Shown here: positions 12,060-23,477 of the stretch, piece after piece
Position numbering within the stretch: the stretch's first letter is position 1
How the letters are laid out: each line of letters opens with the position of its first letter
NCBI RefSeq assembly: GCF_000219625.1
Contig: NC_018216.1
Coordinates: 992,001 to 1,056,000, forward strand
DNA length: 64,000 nucleotides
Direction of reading: 5' to 3'
From: Zymoseptoria tritici IPO323
Lineage: Eukaryota; Ascomycota; Dothideomycetes; Mycosphaerellales; Mycosphaerellaceae
Made by a program: the position numbers and the translations under genes
The notes under the pieces: generated by a model
Seen by the model: only the letters and a program-made list of their open reading frames with translations
The model's database searches: none
Told to the model about the DNA's origin: nothing

Positions 12060-15000
12060 CGCCTGAACTTTAGGCGTAGCTCGCTACAGAGATAGAGCGG
12101 ATTCGAAACGAATATCGCGCTGCTATCGTAGAGACCGAAGCTATATACAACGAACGACATCGAGCTAACGAGCTCGTATAACGCGAACTCGAGATAGTAC
12201 GATACGAACTCGAGGCAGTACGACGCGAACTCGAGACACGTCTTAAACGAGCTAGAAAACGACCGGTACAACAGACGCCGGAAGCAAGTAGCTCTAGACT
12301 CGCCCCGGAATTAATCGAAACAACAACGACGGACACAAACACGACGAACATAACAAACACGAACGACGACTATGTACCGAGACGCCTAAAAGAGCGTCTC
12401 CTAACGCTACAGACCTTTAGCAGCAAAAGATCAGAATAGGAAGACTAGCACCTCGCTACCTTATTAAAGCTCGCTATCGACAAAGTAGCTATCGGTAGGG
12501 ACTTCGACTAATTCCTCTACTTAACAAGTAGGCTCGAAGAGAGTGTAGTGAGAATAGTAAGAACAACTATTAAGAACGCTCTCCGACTCGGGTAAGGTAA
12601 TACGAACAATTTCCTCGAGTACCTAAACAGTATCTACAGCGACACTAACTAGCAACGACGAGCGCTACAAACCCTCTCGAGGATATAACAGGGCGACAAC
12701 GAACCTATCGCGACCTACCTACCTCGATTCGAGGTAGTTCTCGCTAATGCGGGAATAGCCGAGACCCTCTTGCTAGACACAGAATCGGACCCGAAGCTCG
12801 AAGGTATTCGGATTACCCTTCTCGAGAACTCTCTTAACAAAGAGATGCGTAAGGCATTGCTCCCGTTTGCCTTAAACCCGCCGGACAAGTACTTAACCTT
12901 TACGAGAAACCTTCTTACTATCGGCGGATTGCTCGCAAACCTTCGTTTTCGGTCGAACATATCTAGACCCTCCGCTCCCTGGGCGACCCTACTATCGACG
13001 GGGTTACGGGCGACTCTACTATCGACAGGGTTACGTTTTCGGTCGAACATGTCTAGACACTCCGCTCCCCGGGCGACCCTGCCGCGAGAATCGAAAGACG
13101 AAATGGATTAGGAACCGACTCGGTCTAACCGAGTCGAGTTAAGCAACAAGAAGAGAGCAAAGTAGGTTACGAGAGAGACAATATAGGCTCGAAGGGAACA
13201 AGGCCTTTGTCTCCGTTGCGGGATAAAAGGGTACCTTATCGCCGACTATACCTATCTTGCCGCCCGAAACCCGAACGCTATACAAGCTACGGTTAGTAAG
13301 GCCGAGTACGAGATACGGGAAGTCTTTCTAGAAGAAGACAACGACTCGGTTTTAGAAAACGAGTAGCCTCTACGACAAGTCGTCTATAGAAGCAGAGTTA
13401 GATATAAGCAGAAGTAGAGTAGAATATCTTTCGAGATACAAAAATGGAACGATCTCTTTTCTATGCTTCCGCTATTATCAACGACGACGCACTTTAATTC
13501 TCTCTTATCGACAACGGCAGCTAATCGTATTGTCTAATAAATGAACAGTTAGCTAAGAGACTCTGGCTCCCGTAGATTCCTATTCCGAGACGAAAGGTTA
13601 TTAGCGCGTAAGGATCCCCCTCGTAGAAGAAGGGAATCTCTTTTGTTACTAAGTTCTCTCTTAATGTCGGCGGGCACAAGTCTATAGTGTTTGCTTACGC
13701 CGTACCCGACCTATAAGAGGACCTTATTCTCGGAAGGCCCTATCTCTTTTACGAGAGTGTATAAGTTATCGAGTCGACGAACCGTCTCGAGTTCCTTCTC
13801 GACAGTTTTTTAATACCTTGCGAGATATGGCTAATAGGTTCTACGAAGGCTAAGGCCGTTAGTAGAGCTGCCTTTGAATACCTCGCTCGGTTATCTCGGA
13901 AACGAGATATTACTATCTTTGCTGCCTCCCTCGAAGACATCGAGAAGGTGTTACGTACGAAGAAAGCCCTTACTTATAAGGACATTGTCGAGAAGCTTCC
14001 CGAATACTACCGCCCCCGGATACGTGCCTTTATCCGGGAAGGAGAGCAGCTACCTCTATATCGACCCGGATTTAACTACGAGATCCTACTTACTACCGAT
14101 AGCAACGGGAAACCTAGCGAACCTCCCTAGGGCCCTCTCTACAATATAACCTAGGACGAGCTTTTAGTCCTCCGGAAGGAACTATACTTGCTCCTCGAGA
14201 AGGGCTATATTTAGTATAGTAAGTCCCCTACCGCTACGCCGGTTCTTTTCGCTAAGAAACCTAGCGGCGGCCTTCGTTTCTGTGTCGACTACTATAGACT
14301 TAACGCTATTACTCTAAAGGACCGTTTTCCCCTCCCGCTTATCTAAGAGACGCTTACGTCTCTTAGTAAAGCTAAGTAGCTTACGAAGCTCGACGTCTCT
14401 ACCGCATTTTATCGGATCTATATTGCTAAAGGCGAGGAATAGAAGACTGCTTTCCGTACCCGCTACGGCTTGTTCGAGTGGAACGTTTGCCCCTTTAGTC
14501 TTACTAGTGCGCCGGCTACCTTCTAACGGTATCTAAACTAGATCCTACGCGACTTACTCGACAACTTTTGTACAGCCTATATCGACGACATCCTTATCTT
14601 CTCTTCCGGTACCCTTGCCGACTACCGGGAGAAGGTAACGAAGGTTTTACAACGCATCGAGGATAGCGAGCTTGTCCTAGATATATCGAAGTGCGAGTTC
14701 GAGACTTGTACTACGAAGTACCTAGGATATATCGTCAAAGTAGGTATCGGCGTACGAATAGACCCCGCGAAGGTACAGGCTATCCGGGACTAGGATAGAC
14801 CCCTAACTGTTCGCGGAGTCCGCTCGTTCCTCGGGTTCGCTAATTACTATAGGATGTTTATCCGCAAGTATAGCAATCTCGTTCGCCCTCTTACCGATCT
14901 TACAAAGAAGACGATAGGCTTTTGTTAGGGAGACGAACAGGATAAGGCTTTCGAGGATATTAAGGACGCTTTTATCTACGGGCCTGTCCTAGCGAGCTAC

Positions 15001-17040
15001 GACCCGGATAGGAAGACGCGAGTCGAGCCCGACTCTTTGGGCTGGGCGACGGGCGGTATACTACATTAATTCGATACGGCACTATAGACTTAGCGACCGG
15101 TAGTGTTCTTCTCGCAGCGATACGCTATTGCCGAGATTAACTACGACATCTACGACAAAGAACTCTTAGCTATCGTTAAGTGTTTAAGGGAATAGAATTC
15201 GGAACTACGCGGACTAAAGCACGAATTCGAGGTCCTTACGGATTACAAGAACCTCGAGCCTTTCTTTGTTAAGAAGTCTCTTAACGAACGCCAAATCTAA
15301 TAGAGCGAGTTCCTCGCGCCCTTCCGTATGTTGTTAGTTTACCGCCCTAGAAAACAAGCTACCGTCCCGGATGCGTTATCTCGACGGGAGTAGGACATGC
15401 CGCGAGACGAATCTGACAATAGGCTACGTAGTCGAGAGGGAATCTTACTCGACTCTAGCCTAAAGGCCTTCCCCGCCGAGCTATCTACGCCTACTTCTCC
15501 CTTCCTAGACGATACTAAGTTATCGTAGCTTTAGATAGATACTTTTTCGCTACTATGCGGAAATAGTTACTTACGCGCACTCGAGGCCGTCGAACAAGGT
15601 TAACGGGCGTTCCCTATAGATCTTAACCTTAAGCTCTCTATCGGGGAATGCGATATACAGGACAGCCTACTTCGCTTTCGAGAACAGATCTGGCTACCTC
15701 TCTTCGAACCGCTAACGACAAGAGTTATCCAAACGACGTACGACTCGGTCCTTAGTAGATATGCCGGACGCGATACTACTATCGACTTTCTATCTCGACA
15801 GTTCTTCTGGCCGGGGATAAACACCGAAGTACGTAAGTTCGTATAAAACTATGCTACATACGGGCAGACTACTATCTGGAGAGAGAAGCGACGCGGGCTA
15901 TTACGTCCCTTACCGATCCCGGAGCGCATTTGGACGGAGATATCGATAGACTTTGTTACAGACCTAGCGCCTAACGAGGAGGACGGCGCTACTACCCTCC
16001 TTGTTATTACAGATCGCCTCGGGAAAGGCACTATGCTCTTACGAGTCCCTCCCGGCTAGTTCGACGCTAAGGGCGTCGCGGAGCTCCTTATCGAACGCTA
16101 CGTCGGCATATACTAGCTACCTACTAGTATTATGTTAGATTAAGGTGTTTAATTCGTAAACGCCTTCTAGAAAGAAGTATACAAGCGGTTAGGTATCGTT
16201 CGGCGACTATCTACTGCGTACTACCTAAAGACCGACAGTTCTACCGAACGACAAAACTAGGAAGTCGAGACCTACTTGCGGGCATTCGTTAGCTATAATT
16301 AAGGCGATTAGGGCAAGTAGCTCTCGCTCGTATAGATCGCCTTAGATTCGCGCGTACCCTCTACGACGTAGGTCTCTCCCTTCTTCCTTATATATAGGTA
16401 CTACCTGTGTACGATCGAGACTATTTCCGATACTGTCGAGTCGCCTCGGAACCCTCGCGAGGAAGGTACGTATATCGTTACTAAGCTATAACAGGCTCGC
16501 GAGCTCGCTGCTTTAGCAATAGCCGTAGCCTAGTAGCAGCAGGAGTACTATGCGAACCGGTCCCGGAACGTCGCTACTAAGTACAAGGTCGGGGATAAGG
16601 TCTAGCTCTTACTTCGGAACATTAAGACGGACCGGCCTACAAAGAAGCTCGACTAGATTTATGCGAAGTATACAGTTGTCCGTACTTTCGAGAGTATGCC
16701 CTACTTTATCGAGCTCGATGTTCCTCGCGGTATTTATCCGAGGTTTTATACGTCGCTCTTACGATTAGTATATAACGATGCGCTTCCGTCCTAGGTCGTT
16801 ACGGATTCGCAGCCCGCCGCGATTCTTAACGATGTAGGAGACGAAGAATACGGTGTAGAGGCTCTTCTACGCTATTGTACGAGGTACGTCGGCTGCGGCT
16901 ATCGCCGAGAGGCTCTTGTTAAGTAGGTAGGTTACGACCGACCTACTTAGGAACCTTTGCGCGAGTTAGAGGATATAGTAGCTCTCGAGCGTTTCGAAAC
17001 GCTCTACGGCGACGCGAATACAGCAGACGGTCCTATATAA
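12060..17040 (+). pseudogene. gag-pol relic of Gypsy D
   Basis: A gag-like frame occupies about 12,060-13,350. Protease (LIDNGS at about 13,507) follows. Reverse transcriptase spans about 14,150-14,900, with [10 protein letters not shown] at about 14,264 and YIDDILIF at about 14,578. RNase H lies at about 14,990-15,390 and integrase at about 15,640-16,400. A chromodomain at about 16,830-17,010 contains ALVKxVGYDRPTxEP-type residues. Stops are TAG/TAA at former Gln/Trp codons. Chromodomain integrases are known to direct insertion to heterochromatin, which fits its position in a transposon nest. Confidence 0.88.
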
Positions 17041-17785
17041 CCTTAAACTGCGCGACGTTAGACTCCTTAGTCCGGTTCTTTGTTACGGGCCCTTACCTTT
17101 ACCAGATACTAGATACGACTACTAGATACCTGTTTATCTATCGTACGATATAAAACTACGACACCGCGCTCGCGGTGTACTAGACTCGACCCTCTTCCTT
17201 CGACAAAAGATGAGAATCTCGCAAAAGATTTAAGTCTTCCCCCTCTTGAACTTGTAGTAAACTGTATCGACGCGGTGCCTTTGCACTTAGAAGTCTGCAA
17301 CTTCCTAATCGGGTAAAACCTACAAGTTTAAGAGGAGCATTATAGAATAGAGGACCTATATGTCGCGATAGCGTATATAGTAACATATAGAGCATAACCC
17401 TGCTAGCATATAGGGTTAGCCGGACTGCTTCTATGCGCGCCCTAAATAGCTAGCCGTTAGGCTACTATGTCTGTTAGCCGCTTCGTTATCGGCCTGGACG
17501 TTATCGACTAGTAGGTTGCATAAGGCGTCTTAAGAACGTGTAAATCTAAGCACATGCAGATTCCTAAAAAATATATACCTAACAATTTCCTAGAGGTCAA
17601 ATAGCTAAGTAGAATAGACCCTTTACCTCCGGCTTTTTATAAGCTGCAGAGCATAAGATTAGCAGGTTAGGAGGTAACGAAGCTGGATTTCCAGGACAGG
17701 AATAGGGTGGAATTTTGAGGCGGATTTAATAGTCACACCGGTTTTGCGATTAGGGGTAGGGATAGGGGGGGGGGGGGGGGGGTAT

Positions 17786-18060
17786 TGTCAGAGGCTGGTG
17801 CCTAAGGCTGCATTAGCTTTGCCGATGCCTGGGCCAACGCCTAACGGACGAACGCCGGTTCAGAAATCCACTAGGCCGAATCGGGAACAAGCTTCCTTTT
17901 GGCCGACTGGAAGGCCACGTATGCGCTAAGCGACGCTACGCGCACACACAGCTTATACTCGACGTTCTGTTGTTCTAGATAGATCTTCTTTTCGGTAGCT
18001 TTAGAATTTCATACATTCGGATCTGGCCCTTTGTGAGCAACTTCGGTTCAGACCCTTACA
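17786..18060 (+). repeat. 3' LTR of Gypsy D
   Basis: 275-bp LTR matching 11742-12016 apart from C/T and G/A differences typical of RIP. Confidence 0.95.
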
Positions 18061-18545
18061 AGTTTATACTATATATTATACAATTAATTTCCTTAATAAT
18101 GCCGGTATATAGTAGCACGCAGGCTAGCTACCTTACAGCCCTAATATAAACCCTATCGAGCATGTATAGTAGCACCTAAAAAAGACGGTTTATAAGGTCT
18201 TACTATACATTAACAGTATTACTAACAAGGACCGGCAATAAGAAGAACTTAAGAGGGTGTTACTACTAGCGTAGAAGCTTATTCTACGTCGAATTATTAC
18301 GGAGGTTATTAATTTAATGCTAAGAAGGATTAAAGCACTTATCGCTACATAGGGCTAGCATACGAAGTATTAAGGACATATATTATATACAAGAATTATA
18401 GAGTGCAATGCTAGCTTTCTAACAAACTACACACTAGCTTAAACCGTTAACAACTCTATGTATTATGTAGTGTTAAAGACATAAGCTAATTTATAAGAAT
18501 CTCGGAATTCGACGCTAAGGCCTAGACTTACTGCCTAGTACTGTA

Positions 18546-19159
18546 CATATCGTGACGTGACAACGTACTTGTACGCATTGCTGACCTGCCATGTCAACTT
18601 CCCTGTGCCGCTTAAGAGAGTGCCATGCTAATTAAGCCTGACTCTTAACAAGATTTGGTACTACCTTACGCTGGCATGGCATGTGGCTCTCCTTCGAATC
18701 GATTCCGACAGAGATTTGCAGATTGTGAATGCCGCTGAGATCGCCTGGAGTTCACTTCCGCTCAGGCTGGCAGGCAAATGTCGAAGAGTGCGTGGAACGG
18801 ACCACAGACGCAAGACAAACTTCTTGTCCTTCACTGCTGCGGGAGTACATAGTAGTAGTGGCCCCTCGATCCAATAACAATCCGCCCCTTGACCTTCAGA
18901 ACACATGAAATTCGCAACAATAGGTAGCAGCAAGAGGCGATCCTGCCAGCCCCTCTTGCAAGGTAAACACACGCCGCCACCGCTTGTCCCATTCCAAAAC
19001 GCCTTGCCCGATGCTGATAACAAATTCTTCGAGTTGCTCGCTTGCTCGCTCAATAATTAGACAGATTGAATGCAAAAAAAAACTCGGTCCAGGACTGTCG
19101 TTCACCCAGTTTCTCCACAACGAATTGCGTCGTGTCCATTCGTGGGTATCGCGCCAGAA
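18546..19159. other. Repeat R copy 1 right part, then VAC8 3' flank
   Basis: About 18546-18650 resembles 28992-29103 (shared GCTGA..TGCCAT and a GTGCCATGC..TTAAGC..TGAC pattern) and is probably the other half of repeat R. From about 18,660 onward base composition is normal. This is the downstream flank of VAC8. Frames seen here show no family features. Confidence 0.45.
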
Positions 19160-21235
19160 TCATGCCTTGAGAGACGATGGCCCGCTCTCAGAAGGACCCG
19201 GTGTAACGTCGCCACTGCTGATCTCCAAGCATCGCCTGGCAAGCGCCACGACCTCACCCTCGCCATCCTCACTTTCTTCGCCTTCGTCTTCTGACTCGAT
19301 CGTCTTCTCGCTGATTTCGCGGACCATGTTCATGACGTCCTCGGACTTGTTGATTGTTTCCGTGAGCTTTTGATCGCCAGATTCGAGGAGTTGCAGGAGA
19401 GTCCAGATCGCGATGTGTTGGAATGTCGGATCGCCGGAGGCCAGAAATCTATTCAGGTAGCCGTGGATGCCGCCTGAAGGTTGATTCCACGAGGAAAGGA
19501 AAAGCGAGTAGTCGCCGACTGCATCTTGTGAGTGAGTGAGCACCAATAATGAATTGCAGATACTCACCTTTGCTGCTGAGGTTGCCAAGAGCGGCTGCGC
19601 TATTCCCTTGAACCTCAATACTTTCGCTCTCTGTCAGTGGAATGAGCACGTCAAAGACGCCCAGCTCCAGCAGCTGTGGCTTCAGCTCATCTGATAGTGC
19701 GAGCACCGCAATCGCTGCCGTCATCTCGGATTGCACGCTCAGAGGTACCTCCAGAACCAGCTCCTTGCACTTTTGCACTGCACCCGCCTGAAGCACCAAT
19801 TGCTTGTTCCGATCTGATGAGGCCGCCAAGTTGCGAAGTGTAGAGATGGCGTGACACTGAATTTCTTCGTTGTCGGTAGAACCAAGGAGATCCACCAGTG
19901 GGCGCAGGAATCCGGCATCGATGATGGGTGATTCGTTCATGGGATGTATACTGATGTTGCGAATGCATGCCACCGCCGAGAGTATAAGTGGAAGATAGCT
20001 ACTTCGTAGCAGGTCGAGTAATGGTGGCAGACCTCCAGCTCGAACGATTTCCAGTTGATATTTTTCGTCGCTGGCCAGATTTCTGAGAGCGAGAGCAGCC
20101 TGGCACTGCACTTTGGGCGCCTGTCCCTTCATCAAGTGCACCAAGCTTTGCACCAACTTCGTCTCGGTCTGTGCTAGTCGTTTCCTGTTCGTGCTGTCCA
20201 CGGCAATATTGCTGAGGGCGGTCGTGCAGTAATATTGGACATCGGTGTCTGAACTGCTGAGCAGGCTGACGAGGACTGGTATTGCGCCGGCGGAAACAAG
20301 TTGTTGTCGGTTGTCGTCCGAATGTGTCATGTTCAGCAATGCACCAGTAGCATTGCGTTGTACCCTCATGTCCTTGCTCTTTGCCAGCCTCGTCAACGGC
20401 GCAAGAGCACCCGATCGAGCGATCCGAGCCTTGTTCTCTTCATGTGTGGCCAGGTTCGTTATACAGCCGACCGCGTTGCATTGAACTTCGACATTCGGGC
20501 TGGTCATTTGTCGGATGAGAGGTGTGAGGCCGCCCAAGGAGACGATGAGTGTTTTGTTCTGGCCTACTGTTGTGTTAGCGAAGATCTTGCGCGTTGGACG
20601 AATACCCGAGATGTACCATCGACGGCAAGATTACCCAGCGCGGCGGAGGCTGCACGCTGAACCTCAATATCGGAGCTTTCGAGAAGGAAGAGGATCGGTT
20701 CGAGGGTCGCCCTATCGACTGGTCGCACGTCTGTGTATGCGAGTTAGCATCATTCTCTCTGTCCACGCTCCATTCTTCGAACATGCCTCTTTCTGTGATC
20801 TCGGCGAACGTCAAGCTCGCGCTCCGTTGCAGGTCGATGTTCTGGCTGTATACGAGGGTGGAGAGCGCGGCTAAAGGCTCGCCGGAGAAGAAGTCGGTCT
20901 CGGCTCTCTGTTGGTAGTTGTGATCAGCAGTCGTTCGGTATAATTGTGTAAATGGCGAAGTCGAGAGCGGCAGCGAGGATGGCGTGCGGTGGGGTCCGAC
21001 TCGCAAAGGCATACATTTTCGAGGTAATTCAGCAGGTCTGCGACTGCTTCGCGCTCCGAGTCCGCAAGGACATTTTCGTAGTCGACTTTCGAGCGACCTG
21101 GAGAAGAAATATGGTCAGCGGGGTATCGCAGCGAAGGAGTGCTCGCGCAGGCATGAGCGCGATGTGGAGGGCCCTGCAGTGTCGGAGTGGCTTACTTCCG
21201 CAGCACGAGAAGAGTCTGCTACACAGATTTGCCAT
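19160..21235 (-). CDS. VAC8: VAC8, vacuolar armadillo-repeat protein
   Basis: Six exons (21235-21196, 21097-21015, 20907-20787, 20730-20617, 20566-19568, 19518-19160) total 1,716 nt, giving 571 residues, the usual VAC8 length. Joins restore the conserved [19 protein letters not shown] and AEITER/DVRPVDR runs. Armadillo repeats fill most of the protein from about residue 60 (for example [20 protein letters not shown]); the C-terminus is acidic. In yeast Vac8 anchors at the vacuole membrane through N-myristoylation and palmitoylation and acts in vacuole inheritance, nucleus-vacuole contacts and autophagy. The predicted N-terminus has Cys5, Cys11 and Cys12 but Ala, not Gly, at position 2. Intron 20731-20786 begins with GC. 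The start exon is short (40 nt), so the start is the least certain part. Confidence 0.92.
20731..20786 (-). other. Non-canonical GC-AG intron in VAC8
   Basis: The conserved reading AEITER/D requires a donor GCATGT where GTATGT would be canonical, with a normal ACAG acceptor. No GT donor in the neighbourhood keeps the armadillo frame. Confidence 0.7.
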
Positions 21236-23477
21236 GCTGGCGCTGCTGAGTACAGGCGATTGATCTGAAGCGTTGTGGTTGAAGTCGGAGGGTCGTGGCA
21301 GACGGGACTTATCGCGAGGAGCTCGTCATGTGTATGATGCAGAGGTGGTGAATGCTGGCGAGAAATCGTGCGGATTGGCCCCGAGACTGTTTGCTGTGGC
21401 GATGACAGCAGCTGCGAGTCTTCACGGTGGGAGGTGATTGGGATCAGGTGGGCTTTGTCGTCGTCGTCGTCGTCGGCCGCGCCTGTCTGGAGGGTCAAAT
21501 CTGAAGTCGTTGCCCGCACAGCAACGCTCAGCAGCCCGAGCGGCAGGAAGAGCGGCTAGCGTGGATGTGAGCGAAAAAATCGTGCCTGAGGCCTGAAACG
21601 ATCCATACTTATTGCTGGACAATCTAACGCACAGCATCGTCTTCGTTCACACATAGCTTGATTGTCGAAGATTTCGCCCAGATTGGAGCATATGCACCGC
21701 ACAAACGTCGACTCATCAGACACACGCATTTCATGCCATGTCGATGTGATCATCGGGTTATGCAACCACCAGAACCGTATACATCGCTGGAGACAGAGGT
21801 CGACACTCATATACATCTACTCCAAGCATGGCCAGATCCTACAGCAAACACGTGCTTGTGACATCTCCATCGTCATGTACATCGATCACTGTCCGGTCGC
21901 ATGCATACCTCAACTCTGCTCGGAGTTGCAATTCTCTGGGTCTGCTCGCCGTTGATCATCACCCCGCACTGCGCGATTTGGTTCTGGCGCTGTGTGGATA
22001 TCGGAGCTTCAGCACAGGCGGCGACGATCTTTCGACGGCGGAAACGCCAAACGAAGAGACTGGTCCGGATTGCATACGGTCATGAATGGCGAAAGTCACG
22101 AGGCGCAGCACAGCATCGATTTCAAGAGTCATCGCTAGACTTGATGGAGAAGTGAGCCATTTTCTGTCCTCGCCGGAGCACTTCCAGAGACTCCACCAGC
22201 CAAAAGGACGACCGTTTGATAACATGCATGTGGAACACTACTTGCAGCTGACAACCAGAAGCTCAATCTCTTGGCGTATATCATGTCACTATCTTGGCGA
22301 CGGGCATGATGCTCGAGCTGTGTGATTGCATCCTCGCACGACAGCTTGAGGACTTCTCGTCATGGCGACAATGGTCTGTTCACCGATCATGAGGCGAGCA
22401 CCGCTGCAGAGGCTGGTCCCGGCTCCAGCTACGCATATCGACTGAGGATTATTGAGCTCGGTCGAGCAGTGTATCGACGTCAATCAGGTATTATGCGAGC
22501 CGGGCTGCAAGATGATCTTGCAGCGGGGACGTGGTGAACTGGTCACGCTTTATCCCGGCGTGGTGAGGCTGAGAAGCCAGGTTCCGTCGTCATCTCCATG
22601 GGCCTGCATCGTATTCACGCCTCCCGTCGTTCTGTTGGAGAGAAGGTCTTCAATGTGAAGTGCCATTTTCTTCAGCCCTGTTGCCTGGCGTAAGACGATG
22701 AAGCTGTGACACGGATGCGGTCCCTCACAAAGACGAACAAGTAGACCTAGTAAGAGCGGATGGCATTTCAGCGCCAAAGACACATCCGACAGCGTGTGGA
22801 GTAGGACCACCGTAGCTTCATTTATTGCTCTCCCGCAGTGGTCGTCCAGTAGCGAAGCACTGCTGTACTTCTCGTACGTATATGTCTCACGGCCGAAAAG
22901 GTGATTGTTTACTAAGGTAAGGTAGCTCGGCTTTGTCGTTAGTCTGTCTCCTCAGATCATCTTGTGAAAGAGGCAGTGTCCTTGGCGGTGGAGGTCGTCA
23001 AGCTATCCTGGCATGAGGTGTCTTGGAATCTTTGCATCTCCCGTCCCAAGCGGTGACCTTGACGTTGCTTGTTGTTCTCAGCCCGGGTAGTAATAAGGTA
23101 TAGTAGTACCTTAGTCTTCAGGGCCGCCAAACCGAGCCAAACCCCTCCCCGTCGGATCATCATCGCACCTCTCCACCAGCTGGTAGCTCCTACCTCACCA
23201 GTCCTCATCTCGAGTCATTATTACCTTGGATTTCCCACATCCTCGACCAACTCCGCCCTTTGAACATATATTCCATCCCTCCGTACACTACTGCCGGACG
23301 ACGACAAGCATCCTCCCTGCTCACCGATTTCCCCAACTTCATCACCGCCCAGTCCCCGGACCGTTGTTACGCCGCGTCCTCTTGGTCTCCTTCTAAAGCT
23401 CCGGGTTCCCCCACACAATCCAGGCTCCACCCGCGCGCTGTCAACCTTCTCCCACCACCACCGCAAGCAAGCCTTAT
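21236..23477. other. Divergent intergenic region between VAC8 and the kinase
   Basis: This 2.2-kb region separates two divergently transcribed genes. No frame shows domain features or splice-supported continuity. The last 350 bp before the kinase start (about 23,120-23,470) are strongly pyrimidine rich on the plus strand, as is common for fungal promoters and 5' leaders. No transposon or RIP signature is seen. Confidence 0.5.

Larger units (their letters stand above)
11742..18060 (+). mobile_element. Gypsy family D chromodomain LTR retrotransposon
   Basis: This is a 6,319-bp element with 275-bp LTRs and the 5-bp target duplication AGTTT at 11737-11741 and 18061-18065. It sits inside the Tc1-like element 1 transposase. 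The purine tract before the 3' LTR contains a run of 18 G (17765-17782). The interior encodes gag and a full pol with a chromodomain. It is RIPed, though the RT active site still reads YIDD. It is unrelated at the LTR level to families A and B. Confidence 0.95.
4083..18543 (+). mobile_element. Tc1/mariner-like element 1, split by two LTR retrotransposons
   Basis: The left end reads CAGTGGGGTGCAGTAAG and the right end is the inverted CTTACTGCCTAGTACTG; both abut TA (4081-4082 and 18544-18545), the usual Tc1/mariner target duplication. Gypsy A1 interrupts it after 4245 and Gypsy D after 11741. The remaining pieces (4083-4245, 11049-11741, 18066-18543) total 1,334 bp, exactly the length of element 2 after its own insertion is removed. 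The pieces encode a RIP-damaged transposase with recognisable FLDEC, QDNA and NPIEH segments (the DD34E triad). It is dead: many TAG/TAA stops and two large insertions. Confidence 0.93.

Noticed and set aside
19984..20030. Alternative reading of VAC8 repeats as a separate plus-strand gene
   Set aside because: The armadillo frame on the minus strand is continuous and conserved; plus-strand frames are shadows.
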